A DNA stretch of 64,000 bases from assembly GCF_001720465.1 (NCBI RefSeq), contig NZ_CP017113.1, positions 1,054,001 to 1,118,000 of the forward strand. The letters run 5' to 3'. Source of the stretch: Porphyrobacter sp. LM 6. Lineage in GTDB: Bacteria; Pseudomonadota; Alphaproteobacteria; Sphingomonadales; Sphingomonadaceae. The position numbers and the translations under genes are program-made. Positions 26,203 to 36,000 of the stretch are shown here, piece after piece; position 1 is the first letter of the stretch, and the number at the start of each line of letters is the position of its first letter. Under the pieces are notes generated by a model. The model was not told where the DNA came from. It did no database searches and saw nothing but the letters and a program-made list of their open reading frames with translations.

Positions 26203-26242
26203 AAGGGGTTACCTTCTGACCTGCCCCCCGATCGTCCCTCAG

Positions 26243-27106
26243 TCATAACGAGAGTCCAGCGGTTAAATACGACGGTCCCTGCACCGGCACAAGCGCGTCG
26301 GGTGTGACGCCTCCATCATGCAGGAACGCCCGACGCGCTTGTGCCGGAGTTCGGTTCCCCAACGATGAGTGCGGCCGGACGTTGTTGTAGTCATAGCGCC
26401 AGATGGCCAGTTTGCGCCGGGCATCGGCCAGGCTGTCGAACAACTCCTCATTCAGCAGTTCGTCGCGCAGCGAGCCGTTGAAGGACTCGATAAACCCGTT
26501 CTGCTGGGGCTTGCCCGGATCTATGTAGTGCCATTCGATCTGGTTCTTGCCGGCCCATTCCAGGATCGCCCGGCTGGTAAATTCGGTCCCATTGTCACTG
26601 ACGATGCAAGCCGGTTTCCCATAGAGGCGCACCAACGTATCGAGTTCACGCGCTACCCGGGCGCCGGAGATGCTGGTATCTGCCACCAAGCACAGGTTCT
26701 CCCGGCAGCAATCATCATTGATCGCCAAAATCCTGAACTTGCGCGACGCACCGAAGGTGTCTGACACAAAGTCCATCGACCAGCGTACGCCAGGACGCAG
26801 CGGTAAAGGCATCGGCGTTCGGCTGCCCCGCGCCCGTTTGCGGCCACGCCGACGGCGCACCGACAGGCCTTCTTCCCTGTATAGCCGGTAAAGCTTCTTG
26901 TGGTTCATGATCATTCCCTGGCGCTCCAGCATGACGCCGATCCGGCGATAGCCAAAACGGCGGCGCTTACCGGCAACCTCCTTCATCGCATCGCGAATGA
27001 CACTGTGGTCCGGCGGGCGTTCGCGCCGGACCGTCTTGGGATCGACACCAATCAGCCCGCAGGCCCGGCGCTGCGAGATCTCGTAATCCCGCAACACCCG
27101 AAGCAC
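26243..27106 (-). CDS. IS3-family transposase OrfB (DDE integrase)
   Basis: A 287-aa protein. A helical N-terminal part ('[20 protein letters not shown]') is followed by the rve integrase core. The DDE residues are seen in 'WSMDFVSD', '[12 protein letters not shown]' and '[19 protein letters not shown]'. The C-terminus has '[19 protein letters not shown]', typical of IS407-group elements. The active enzyme is normally the OrfAB fusion made by a -1 slip at 27139-27145; the frame upstream of the GTG at 27106 is open back to that site. Confidence 0.93.
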   Translation of the reverse strand: MLRVLRDYEISQRRACGLIGVDPKTVRRERPPDHSVIRDAMKEVAGKRRRFGYRRIGVMLERQGMIMNHKKLYRLYREEGLSVRRRRGRKRARGSRTPMPLPLRPGVRWSMDFVSDTFGASRKFRILAINDDCCRENLCLVADTSISGARVARELDTLVRLYGKPACIVSDNGTEFTSRAILEWAGKNQIEWHYIDPGKPQQNGFIESFNGSLRDELLNEELFDSLADARRKLAIWRYDYNNVRPHSSLGNRTPAQARRAFLHDGGVTPDALVPVQGPSYLTAGLSL

Positions 27107-27132
27107 CGCGTCTCGCCGCTGGACTGGCGTCG

Positions 27133-27396
27133 TCAGACTTTTCCCAACAGGTCCTTGAGGATCGCGTTGTCCAGCATGCTGTCGGCCAACAGGCGCTTGA
27201 GCCTGCCGTTCTCGTCCTCAAGCTGACGCAGGCGACGGGCATCCGATACTTCCATGCCGCCGTACTTCGCCTTCAACTTGTAAAACGTTGCCGTGCTCAA
27301 CCCGTGCTTGCGGCAAACCTCCACGGTCGGCAGCCCGGCCTCCTGCTCCTTGATCATCCCGATAATCTGCGCCTCGGTGAAACGGCTCTTCCTCAT
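27133..27396 (-). CDS. IS3-family transposase OrfA
   Basis: An 87-aa protein with an HTH ('[20 protein letters not shown]', '[20 protein letters not shown]') and a leucine-zipper-like second half ('[20 protein letters not shown]'). It binds the element ends. Just before its stop lies G GGA AAA, a -1 slippery heptamer that leads into the OrfB frame. Confidence 0.93.
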   Translation of the reverse strand: MRKSRFTEAQIIGMIKEQEAGLPTVEVCRKHGLSTATFYKLKAKYGGMEVSDARRLRQLEDENGRLKRLLADSMLDNAILKDLLGKV

Positions 27397-27512
27397 TACG
27401 TCTGCTCCTTCTCGTGGCAGACTCTACATCAGAATGAGGGAACTTTCGGGGGGCAGGTCACTTCCTCTAGTGCCTTGCACTGAAAATCGGCAACCTCCCT
27501 ATGCTAGCTTAA

Positions 27513-27528
27513 CGACAAAAGTGGTCGT
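27513..27528 (-). promoter_or_regulatory. Island operator site A (shared motif)
   Basis: On the minus strand the site reads ACGACCACTTTTGTCG, identical over 16 bases to the site at 33068. It lies between the 5'-nucleotidase stop and the IS3 element. Without the IS it would be 62 bases upstream of the YbjN start. It is one of six related sites in the island (see the findings). Confidence 0.65.
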
Positions 27529-27541
27529 ATGGATGGCAAGG

Positions 27542-28435
27542 TCAAACGTCTATCGATGGCACCCTTCCTGCGGGTGTTATCTGCGCGGCCGGCGCGCAAT
27601 GCACGTCTTGATCATCGAAAAAGATGTGGGGCTTATATGCAGACAAAAGATGCTTCTTCGGCGAGCCCCCCATAAAAAATGCGGCATCTAGGGTGACGCC
27701 CCACTGTCGCAAGGTTCTGATCACCCTCTCATGGGTTTGCGCGCTCCGGGCTGTCACCAAGGCGAAAGAAAGGCGCGCTGGCCCAACATTAGGTTGCGCA
27801 CGCAGGGCACCCAGCTTCCTCAGCACATTAGCGAACGGACCTTCAGGCAATGGCTCCTTGGCCTTTTCCCGCTCGTGCTCGGTGAAAGCATGGAGCCCTT
27901 GTGATTGATAAATACGCTCTGCCTCAGCCGAAAAGATCACAGCATCTCCATCGAAAGCGATGCGGATTTGCTGCTCATCAGGAGTGAAGCCTTCGGGGGG
28001 AGTGTAGAGATGCGCCGACGCTATCCCTCGCTCTAGGCCTTCTACAACACTTGCGGCGTCACGAGAGAGAAAGAGATCGACGCCAAATGCTTCCAGAAAT
28101 GGTCCGATTGAGGCTCCGCTCGTAAAAGCCGCGCGTCGGATATCCAGGCCGTGATCCTCTATTGAGCGGAAAATTCGGAGGCTTAGTTCTGGACTGTTAT
28201 GGGAGATGATCACCACCTCCACCAGCGGCTTCGAAGGCGCTTCATTGAGGTTCAATAGGCCCTGAACCAAAGGAAATGCACTGCCTGGTTCGAGCAGGCT
28301 TTCTTCTGCATCAAGTTGGTGCTGCCGGTAAGCCTCAACTCCTTCCTGCTCAAAAATCGCATTTTCATCCTCGAGCCGGAACAGAGCCCGGCTCGAGATG
28401 CCTATCACAATCGGCAAGCTGGTATCTGAAGGCAC
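27542..28435 (-). CDS. Cytosolic 5'-nucleotidase family protein (NT5C1-like)
   Basis: A 297-aa protein of the pfam06189 type. Visible motifs are 'LVEVVIISHNSPELSLRIF', 'RIAFDGDAVIFSAEAERIY' with the DxD nucleophile pair, 'ARLSFALVTARSAQTHERVI', 'LRQWGVTLDAAFFMGG' and 'KPHIFFDDQDVH'. The family removes phosphate from nucleoside monophosphates. Its ATG is 2 bases from the stop of the zinc-ribbon gene, so the two form an operon. Nucleotidases occur in defence islands as nucleotide-depleting or signal-degrading enzymes; that role here is an inference. Confidence 0.8.
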   Translation of the reverse strand: MPSDTSLPIVIGISSRALFRLEDENAIFEQEGVEAYRQHQLDAEESLLEPGSAFPLVQGLLNLNEAPSKPLVEVVIISHNSPELSLRIFRSIEDHGLDIRRAAFTSGASIGPFLEAFGVDLFLSRDAASVVEGLERGIASAHLYTPPEGFTPDEQQIRIAFDGDAVIFSAEAERIYQSQGLHAFTEHEREKAKEPLPEGPFANVLRKLGALRAQPNVGPARLSFALVTARSAQTHERVIRTLRQWGVTLDAAFFMGGSPKKHLLSAYKPHIFFDDQDVHCAPAAQITPAGRVPSIDV

Positions 28436-28437
28436 GC

Positions 28438-31400
28438 TCAGCTCTCGAAATGCAAAGTCATGTGCCAGAGCTGCGAAACTTCATCCAATGCATCCCCATC
28501 GAAACCCGAGGTCATGCAGCATTCCGTGTCATCGGCCTCGGCCATTAGATTCTCTCCTTCGGCAGATAGCTTTAGTTCGCCATCATCCTCTGAGAGAAGC
28601 TTCCAGACCTCTTGCATCAGCGAGTTATAGATCCTCGCTAGTTCGGGATCGTCAGATTCAAGCTCGTCAATGTCGCTGTACTCTAGCGCGCGCACATCAC
28701 CGTTTTCATGATCAATGACGAAATACCCCCCGTCGTTCACGCCGCCACCGCAATAACCGTAATAGGCGCCGCGGATCACAACGTTGCCGCTGTCATCCTC
28801 GATGGCCGTATAGACGATAACGGCACTCACAGTACCGTCGTCATTGAGCCGAATGTACTGTTCGACCTCGCCAGGAATGGCGGATCCGTCATCATCATCT
28901 TGGCTAGCGCCATCAGACGATCCGTCCAAAGTGAGGACCTGGTCATCAGTGACGACCAATTGGGATGCCTGCCGCATTCGCAGTGTCCCGAAGTTCAGAT
29001 CGTCACTTCCATGATCAACGAGCACGAGATTGAACTGAGGGATTGCTGTTTCAAAACTGCGGGCTGCATCTCCCTCTCCGATGGTTCCAACCAGCACCCG
29101 ATCGCACACGATCCGGAGGAAATCATCGATCACTTCCTCAGAGATGTTCTGGACGCCATTCAGAATGGCAGTGTGTCCATCCTCCACTTCCAAGAGCGGT
29201 GCTACATAGTCCATCATGCTCTGACCGGCATCGACTGTAACGCACAGCGCCCCATCGCTGATCAGCTCCTGAACGAGCTCATCCAGTAGGTCCTGACCTG
29301 CCTCTTCTGCGATGAAAACTGTAACACCGTTCGAGCTGGCGAGGGTATCCCTTACGATTTGAAGAGCCTCAGAGCGGAAATCGGCAGTTTCAAACGATGA
29401 GCTTTCCTCATAGCCCTCCTCATCGGCGAATTCGCGGAACACAAAGTGGCCGCCTTCATCACCGTTGTAGGACCAATTCGCACTCAGGAAACCAGCCGCA
29501 TAGCCGCCGTTTTCACTGAGCCAGTCATTTATCTCATCCTCATCAACGCCAGGATTGACCTGCATCGGGAACCGGATTGTGGCGGTTACGATGAGCGTGC
29601 CGTCCTCGTAATCTAGAACGATATCGTGATCCGGATTGGCATAGTTGGCTTCAAAGTAGACTTGCTGGCTGCTGGGCATGAACTCGTCTGGAGAGCTGTC
29701 CAGGTTGTCCATATTATATTCAAACCAGAGCGCCGGAAGCGCTTGCAGCGCGCCTTCTTGGTCACCTTGCTCGACAAACACTGCCGCCTGCTCTGCGGCA
29801 TCTCGCTCGTCTTCATCTTCCATGTCATCGATGTTCACTGATCCGCGGAACATGTGCCATTCGAAATATCCAGTCACACCATCGCCGCTATCGGATCCTT
29901 GGCCACCGAAGCCCCGTGAGCCCCCGTTTTCACCTTCCAGCAATGAAATTTCACATTCAATGCCGGCCAGCCCACTCCAATCATACCCTTGGGAGGAGAG
30001 CTGCACCTTGACGTCATTGAGGTCAAAATAGGTGTCAATCGCTGACCGCGTCTCTTGCAACTCATCCTCATCCAATTCGTCTTGCCGGTCGGCCACCCCC
30101 ATTCGGGCTGTTATTGTGAACTCGTCGGGTTCTCCGGTCAGAAATAGCGCAAGCTTTTGGATACTCCCGCCATTGGTAATGCTGTCTTCGAACCAGTCGA
30201 GCTCCAGCATGCGCTCTGCTGCGGCCTGGAGGATAGTGTCGACCTCTTCATTGCCAGATGAAGGAACGTCGTCCGACCAAGAGCTATCGCTGGCTTCGTG
30301 GCTTTCATAGCTCCCTTCAGACGGCCTTGCTTCGCCACTGAAGGAGGCCTGCACGCCGTCTACCAGCGGCTCAAACTCACCAAACGTCAGATAGATTTTC
30401 TGGCCAGGTTTGACATCCCATAGCCAGCTCGTGCCCGTTTGGGTGGGCTCTTCCTCAAACCGACCCCAAGCGCTGGCATCATCCTCAGGCTTCTCGGACG
30501 AAAATTCAAAGCTCACGATATGGCCGGGATACGCACTCAGTTCGTATTCAACCCCGAAGGAGCCGTCGTCATCCTTGCGGGCTGTAAGGCTCGAAATGCT
30601 GATCTTATTCGAACCGATCTTCGGGATCTGCAGCTGGCCCTCTTTCAGCTCGATCGCATGGACCTCAACATTCTTGAGCACAAAGAAGGATGCGTTGATG
30701 GTTCCTTGGTACTGGGCAGAAGCCAACCTGCCGACACGGCAGTAAGGACTGCCGACTGAAAAATCATCGTCGGGGCTAAAACAGGCGGTATCGGTCTGCT
30801 CTTCGCTCTTTCCTTCTGAGCTGACCGTTATGTCATATTTCGTCGACCAGGCGCGATATCCGGAGGCAAAGTCAGGCTTGGTTTGATTGATGCGGAACGA
30901 CATATCGCCATCGCTATCGATCGAGGCCTCTTGCTCTGCCCCGGCCAGCCATTCAGAAAGCTGTTCCCGCAGCGCATTCAGGTTAGCTCCAGGCTCCACT
31001 GGCGCCTTCTGCACACCAGAACTCGCTCCACACTTCGGGCAGAACTTCGCAGCCTCGGGCAATTCCTCGCTGCACTCACCGCAAATGCCCCTTGCCTGCA
31101 CTTTCGTTCCGCATTCGGGACAAAACTTAGCATCTTTTGGGAGCAGCGCATCGCACCCAGCACACTGGACTGTCTCACTTTCTATTATCGGATCTTCAAT
31201 AGCCTTCTTTTTCGATTTTGCCTTAGGCTTTGGAGTTTCCTCAGGCTTAGATGCTCCACAGGCTTCTGCAGCGCAAGCATTGAGCATATCTAATAAAATA
31301 TCGTGATATGCCTTGTCGAAACCTGTTACGGTCAAAAATGGCATGCCATCGATAAATATTTCGATGTTACCGAGCATGCGCTTTTCATAAGTGAATTTTT

Positions 31401-31653
31401 TTACCGTTGAGAGGTCTAGTACTTTTGGGCCTTCTCCGATTTGCTTATAATACAGGTTTCCATTTGAAATCGCCATTCCGTCTTTTGCTGAACCCCAAAT
31501 CGTATCATCCAAAAGGAAATCTACTTGTGATCCAGAAAAGCAGTAAGACTCAATGCAGTTTTTCAACTTCTTTGGGGGTATATTCGGGTAGATATAGCAG
31601 CTGCTGGATCGCTCAATATTTTTGAAATTTTGCACGACATCCGAAACTGACAT
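28438..31653 (-). CDS. Large acidic protein with PH-like N-terminus and two zinc ribbons
   Basis: A 1071-aa protein I cannot name. Residues 45-125 ('DDTIWGSAKDGMAISNGNLY', 'VKKFTYEKRMLGNIEIFIDG') resemble the small PH-like domain found at the front of various bacterial proteins. Residues about 160-212 hold two zinc ribbons, CxGC...CPECG and CGEC...CPKCG. The remaining 850 residues are very rich in Asp/Glu and Ser, with repeated 'MDNLDSSPDEF'-like acidic stretches and a beta-rich character. No enzyme motif is seen. It is co-transcribed with the 5'-nucleotidase. A scaffold or sensor role is possible. Confidence 0.7.
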   Translation of the reverse strand: MSVSDVVQNFKNIERSSSCYIYPNIPPKKLKNCIESYCFSGSQVDFLLDDTIWGSAKDGMAISNGNLYYKQIGEGPKVLDLSTVKKFTYEKRMLGNIEIFIDGMPFLTVTGFDKAYHDILLDMLNACAAEACGASKPEETPKPKAKSKKKAIEDPIIESETVQCAGCDALLPKDAKFCPECGTKVQARGICGECSEELPEAAKFCPKCGASSGVQKAPVEPGANLNALREQLSEWLAGAEQEASIDSDGDMSFRINQTKPDFASGYRAWSTKYDITVSSEGKSEEQTDTACFSPDDDFSVGSPYCRVGRLASAQYQGTINASFFVLKNVEVHAIELKEGQLQIPKIGSNKISISSLTARKDDDGSFGVEYELSAYPGHIVSFEFSSEKPEDDASAWGRFEEEPTQTGTSWLWDVKPGQKIYLTFGEFEPLVDGVQASFSGEARPSEGSYESHEASDSSWSDDVPSSGNEEVDTILQAAAERMLELDWFEDSITNGGSIQKLALFLTGEPDEFTITARMGVADRQDELDEDELQETRSAIDTYFDLNDVKVQLSSQGYDWSGLAGIECEISLLEGENGGSRGFGGQGSDSGDGVTGYFEWHMFRGSVNIDDMEDEDERDAAEQAAVFVEQGDQEGALQALPALWFEYNMDNLDSSPDEFMPSSQQVYFEANYANPDHDIVLDYEDGTLIVTATIRFPMQVNPGVDEDEINDWLSENGGYAAGFLSANWSYNGDEGGHFVFREFADEEGYEESSSFETADFRSEALQIVRDTLASSNGVTVFIAEEAGQDLLDELVQELISDGALCVTVDAGQSMMDYVAPLLEVEDGHTAILNGVQNISEEVIDDFLRIVCDRVLVGTIGEGDAARSFETAIPQFNLVLVDHGSDDLNFGTLRMRQASQLVVTDDQVLTLDGSSDGASQDDDDGSAIPGEVEQYIRLNDDGTVSAVIVYTAIEDDSGNVVIRGAYYGYCGGGVNDGGYFVIDHENGDVRALEYSDIDELESDDPELARIYNSLMQEVWKLLSEDDGELKLSAEGENLMAEADDTECCMTSGFDGDALDEVSQLWHMTLHFES

Positions 31654-31730
31654 TTTCTTGATCCCCTAATTGCCCAATTCAAATTACATAGCGCTGACGC
31701 GCTGGCCTAAAACTCTGTCATCCACCCGCA

Positions 31731-32423
31731 TCATACTTGCCGGTGCTGTGTTGGCCGCCCCCGCGGTGCCTGCATAAACAGCTCAAGTTCAATTGACTCC
31801 GCGCTCCTCGCCGCAGTCGCGAGACCATGCGCGGCTCGCAGATATCCGCCGTAAGTGCCCTCTTGGGTGCCCCGAGCATACATTTTAAATCTGCCATTTG
31901 GATATCGGCATGACCCAAGCTCGGCCTTGATATCCGCCCAGGAAGGCTCATCGCTTTCAGCAATGGCCCGCATCACCATCTGATCGTAAATCAGACAGGG
32001 TCCCTCGACGGCTTCAATGCCAGCGAAGTATAGCATTTTAGTGTAGGTCGACGGGCCAAGCCCAGGAAACCCTTGGAACTGACTGCAGATATCCCGGGCA
32101 GCCATCGGCTCTCTGCGCCTTAGGCCTGTAAGCGTGATGGCAAGCTCTTCAGACCTCGAGAAGATACCGGAAAATGACCTCCCGCCAGGAAATCTCCCTT
32201 TAGGATAGCCCCATATCACCGAGGCTATAACGCCCTTCCTGAAGGACTGAGAGAAAGTCTGCAGGACATATCCGCGCGTAATCAGGCACTCACCTGAATG
32301 CTGTATCTCAGCGCAAATCTCAGCGACCAAACAGGCATCTCCCTCGTCCTGGGAGGCAGAATATCGCTCCCAATTTGCGAGATTAATTGCGACACCGTGA
32401 TCCCAAACGTCTGCTGAACTCAT
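31731..32423 (-). CDS. OGG-fold DNA glycosylase-like protein
   Basis: A 230-aa protein resembling the OGG-fold family often annotated in bacterial genomic islands. 'FQGFPGLGPSTYTKMLYFAG' is a helix-hairpin-helix motif with the GLG-type hairpin, followed by 'PCLIYDQMVMRAIAES', where the Asp could be catalytic. N-terminal and C-terminal parts are helical. Family members are presumed to bind or cut modified bases. It lies between the HEAT-like gene and the zinc-ribbon gene, all on the minus strand. Activity is not proven by the sequence. Confidence 0.7.
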   Translation of the reverse strand: MSSADVWDHGVAINLANWERYSASQDEGDACLVAEICAEIQHSGECLITRGYVLQTFSQSFRKGVIASVIWGYPKGRFPGGRSFSGIFSRSEELAITLTGLRRREPMAARDICSQFQGFPGLGPSTYTKMLYFAGIEAVEGPCLIYDQMVMRAIAESDEPSWADIKAELGSCRYPNGRFKMYARGTQEGTYGGYLRAAHGLATAARSAESIELELFMQAPRGRPTQHRQV

Positions 32424-32469
32424 ATTCCATCCCTATCGCGTGAGAGGGGGGGGCCCTCTCACAATCAGA

Positions 32470-33000
32470 TCAGTCGAGCGTTCTTTTCGCTGAAGCACGA
32501 ACACTGGCATCCGGATCCGAGAGCAATTGCTTCACAAACTTCTTCGGCGCACCCCAGCTTCCGGCCAATGCGTTTCGGACATCTGGGTCGGAATGTTTGC
32601 ACAGCTCAATTGCCACCTTGTTGGCATCCGCATTATTGTAGTCCCCAACGCTGCCAGCAATGGTTTTGGCGCATTCAATGTCTGCGCCGATATACTCGAG
32701 AAGAAGCTCGGTTGATGCCCATTCTCGGAAGGGTGTCTGACCGCACAGTCTACGGCGCACTTCAATAGAAGCGTCTTGCGAGAGCAGCTCGACGGTTTCT
32801 TCGTTCAAATTGTCCTTGTAGGCGATGTCTGTGCGAACTTCCGAGGATGCACACTGGGCAAGATACCCAAAAAGGTCCTTATTTTCCTCAATATCCTGTA
32901 GACGTCCGGTAAGGCCGCTTACACATTCAGAACCTAGTTCCTCATTGAAACACTCGGCGCCATCAACCTCAATCACCAATTTGAATTTCACGGATGCCAT
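32470..33000 (-). CDS. HEAT-like repeat protein
   Basis: A 176-aa protein made of short helical repeats with the leucine-rich-variant/HEAT pattern: 'EENKDLFGYLAQCASSEVRT', 'ELLSQDASIEVRRRLCGQT', 'CKHSDPDVRNALAGSWGAP', 'LLSDPDASVRASAKRTLD'. Such folds bind proteins or nucleic acids. It is preceded by its own copy of the shared island operator 67 bases before the ATG, so it likely starts a new transcription unit after the AddA-like gene. A hairpin (GTGAGAGGG/CCCTCTCAC, 32440-32462) without a T-run follows it. Confidence 0.7.
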   Translation of the reverse strand: MASVKFKLVIEVDGAECFNEELGSECVSGLTGRLQDIEENKDLFGYLAQCASSEVRTDIAYKDNLNEETVELLSQDASIEVRRRLCGQTPFREWASTELLLEYIGADIECAKTIAGSVGDYNNADANKVAIELCKHSDPDVRNALAGSWGAPKKFVKQLLSDPDASVRASAKRTLD

Positions 33001-33067
33001 TCGAAAGTCTCCTATTTAAACAAGTCTGTAGCAGCCTCAGTCCTTCAATCTGCGTTACTCATGATTG

Positions 33068-33083
33068 CGACAAAAGTGGTCGT
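33068..33083 (-). promoter_or_regulatory. Island operator site B (shared motif)
   Basis: On the minus strand ACGACCACTTTTGTCG, identical to site A at 27513. It touches the stop codon of the AddA-like gene and lies 67 bases upstream of the HEAT-like gene. An almost identical distance (62) applies to site A and the YbjN gene after removing the IS. This argues for a real regulator or promoter element. Confidence 0.65.
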
Positions 33084-36000
33084 TATATAAGCCTCGCCAC
33101 GGTTATTTCCCCGCTATTCGTCCAGAAAATGCTCACACCAACGACAGGCTTGCCGCCCAAAGCATCGATAGCATCAGCATAAGCTGACAACTGAGGCCAG
33201 TAGGATGCGAAACGCAGCTCGTGGTCTGGAACCGGACCGCTCTTATGATCCACAATCATGTAGCCGGCCTCACCTTCGGCCAACAGGTCAATGATTGCCG
33301 TCAAAGCTCCCCCATCGGTCAGCCTGACTTCAAGCGGTTGTTCAACATGGAGGGTCGGGAAGCCTAGCGACGACAACCTCGAGTGCAGCCCCTGTGCCTG
33401 GGCAGCCAAAGCATCGACATCCAGCTCCGTCAGTCGGCAGTGAGGGCCGACCTTCGATTTCATGTCGGGGCGCAATAGCAAAATCCGGAAGGCCTCATGG
33501 ATAGAGGTACCTTTCTCAGTCGCCAGTTGCAGCTCGTCAGAGCTGACTTGATGGCCAGGGGCTAGCGCAATGGTCTCGAGTTCTGTTGGAAGCGCTCGGA
33601 GTGCAATAGTGGCACTCGAGGGGCCTGCAACAGCTTGATATTCACGGCTCGGCGCTTGTCCTATGGAGTGACGAAGCGATCGGTTTCGGGAGCTGGAGCC
33701 GCCCTTATCTGTTCGAGGCTCATTGAACGAACCGGGCAGCTCTGCCGAGCATATGAGATTGCGGGCGGAGAACCCGCGTTCCCCTATCTTTATCTGATTA
33801 CCCTCAACGGAGAGCGCGCACTCGTCGACCATCACTCCATAAGCTGTGATCGGAGGCTCGCCATCCTTGGGGTCGCCTAAGACAGGCCATTCGATGACAA
33901 GCCTATCTCGCGCACGGGTCAAGGCCACATAGAGCAGACGATGGCAGGTCTTCTCCGCTTCCGGCCATAGCCCCTTCAAAAACCGATCGGAGGCTTCAGG
34001 CGCAGCAAACTTCGGCGCATAGTTGATCTTGGCACCGTCAATGACATGATCGAGATCATCAAAGCTCGGGAATACCGTGCCGAACTGGCCAACTCGTGGG
34101 TTCCGGTTATCATCAAGGCCGCAGACTATGACCACAGGCCATTCTCTGCCCTTTGAAGCATGCCAGGTGACAACCTCCACTCCGTCGGCCTCAATGCCTG
34201 AAGGGTTAGGCCGCTTGTCTTCGTCAGGGTTGCTGACTTTGCTCTCCAGCCAGCCCAGAAAAACAAGCGGACCTTGGCCGTAAAAACCAGATGCCTCCCG
34301 CATGTCTCTGTGTGCTTGCAAAAAGGCTTCAGCCTCAGCCTCAAAACGCAACAAATCGGCCCGCATTTGTAGCGGATCGTCAAGGTGCTCGCACCACTCA
34401 CGAAGGCCCGTTGCCCTTATCATGTCATGGACTAGGCGATTGACGGGGCTGGTAGAGGCTGTCTCAGAAAGAGCTTCGAGAGCATTCAGCTCAGGCACAT
34501 CAATCCGGCCGCTATCAGCGATCGCCCGCAAGGCTAGATCTAAGGAGACCTGGGATGGTCCCAACGTTGCCGCGCAGATTGCTGCATGGGTGTCCTGCGG
34601 GTCCGTTGCATAGCGCAATGCGAAGACGGCGGCTTGAACAACCGGGCTATTCCACCAGCCTCCCTCAGCCACCCGGACGTCGATCCCTAGTGCCCGCAAC
34701 GCTCCGGCATAAGCACGGCATAGGCTATGAGTAGGACACAGGATCGCGACGTCTTTGGGCGCCAACTGACGCGGCAATTTCGAATATCGGTCAACAATAG
34801 TAACTTGCTCATCTGTGAGCAGCGATAGCACCCGATCCGCAACGAAATGCTGTGGCTTTCCGCCCTTTCGGCTACTCCGCTTTTCAGCGAGCGTTATCAC
34901 CTCAATAGCGGTGTCATCGCCTGCCTTATTTTGAGGTGTCAGATCTGTATAGTCGGATCCGAACAAGCGCAGCCCAAGGGCATTCACAAAGTCCATGATA
35001 CGGGCGTCAGAGCGCCAGTTCCGGTCAAGCGGGCTCGTTTTGAACTTCTTGGTAAGGGCTTCGCTTAGGCGGGGGTCGGCACCTTGGAAGCCCATAATCG
35101 CCTGCTTGGTATCGCCAACGATCAATGCATGCTTGGCCAAGCGCGCAAGGTTCCAGAGAAACGTGAACTGGATCGGGTTCGTGTCCTGGAACTCGTCAAC
35201 GATGACACAGTCTACCTCTGCCATGATCGCATTGAGCACGGTGGGATTGTCAGACAGCAACTGAGCGGCATTGGTAACCATGTCAGAGAAGTCGATCACG
35301 CCCAGACGGCGCTTACGATCCTCATAATCAGCCATCGCAGCTTGAGCCCCTGTGACCAGGGCGCGCGCATGGCTGACCGCATCTTCGAGCGGCCCCGGAT
35401 GGTTGGCCAAGCGGTCGGCTGCCGATATGACGGCTGAAGCAAGATCATCGTATCCGTCAGGGGTATTGCTGCCCCTTTTGGAAAGCCTGAGGCCTCTCAA
35501 TTTCTGCCACAGGCGCCAGTCATCCTTCCCATCCTGGAGCGACTTCTGAGCCTTCCTCAGATCGGAGAAGTTACTGCGAAAATCCTTCTGCGCGGCATCA
35601 CTCTTCATGAGCCCCGCCAAAGATTGCGGGAACTGCGTGAGCAAGTTGTCGATCGCAGTTTTAAGGCGATTTGCTAGAGTGGGACTGTCTCCGTCAGGCA
35701 GTCCATAGCCAGCCCGGATTGACGCCTCGGCATAGTCAGCCATTTTGCTGTCTGAGCCTCGGGGCCCCAAAGTCCGCAGCATGGCAATGACGTTCAAGAG
35801 ATTGCGCCGGAAGCTATCTTCTTGGCTGCCATCAGAGCCGAAATTGGCGCGATAGCCATAGGCACCGAGGTTCCTAGTGATCTCATTGAGATCTTCATTC
35901 TCTTCAATGGCCCGGCGGATTAAAAGATCCTGCTCATCTTCCGCGATCAGGCGCTGTTGAGGTGAAGCACCATTTGCAAAAGCATGCTCGATGAGAAGCC

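Larger units (their letters stand above)
26217..27460 (-). mobile_element. IS3-family insertion sequence (IS407-like), complete
   Basis: A 1244-bp element. Terminal inverted repeats start TGACCTGCCCCCCGA at both ends and continue with mismatches to about 25 bp. A 4-bp direct repeat CTTC flanks it (26213-26216 and 27461-27464), as expected for the IS407 group. It carries orfA and orfB on the minus strand with a G GGA AAA frameshift heptamer at 27139-27145. It looks intact and possibly active. It sits between the YbjN gene and the 5'-nucleotidase gene. Confidence 0.95.

Noticed and set aside
32440..32462. Hairpin GTGAGAGGG/CCCTCTCAC as a terminator
   Set aside because: There is no T-run on either strand after the stem, so it is not called a rho-independent terminator. 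It may still be a processing or pause site.
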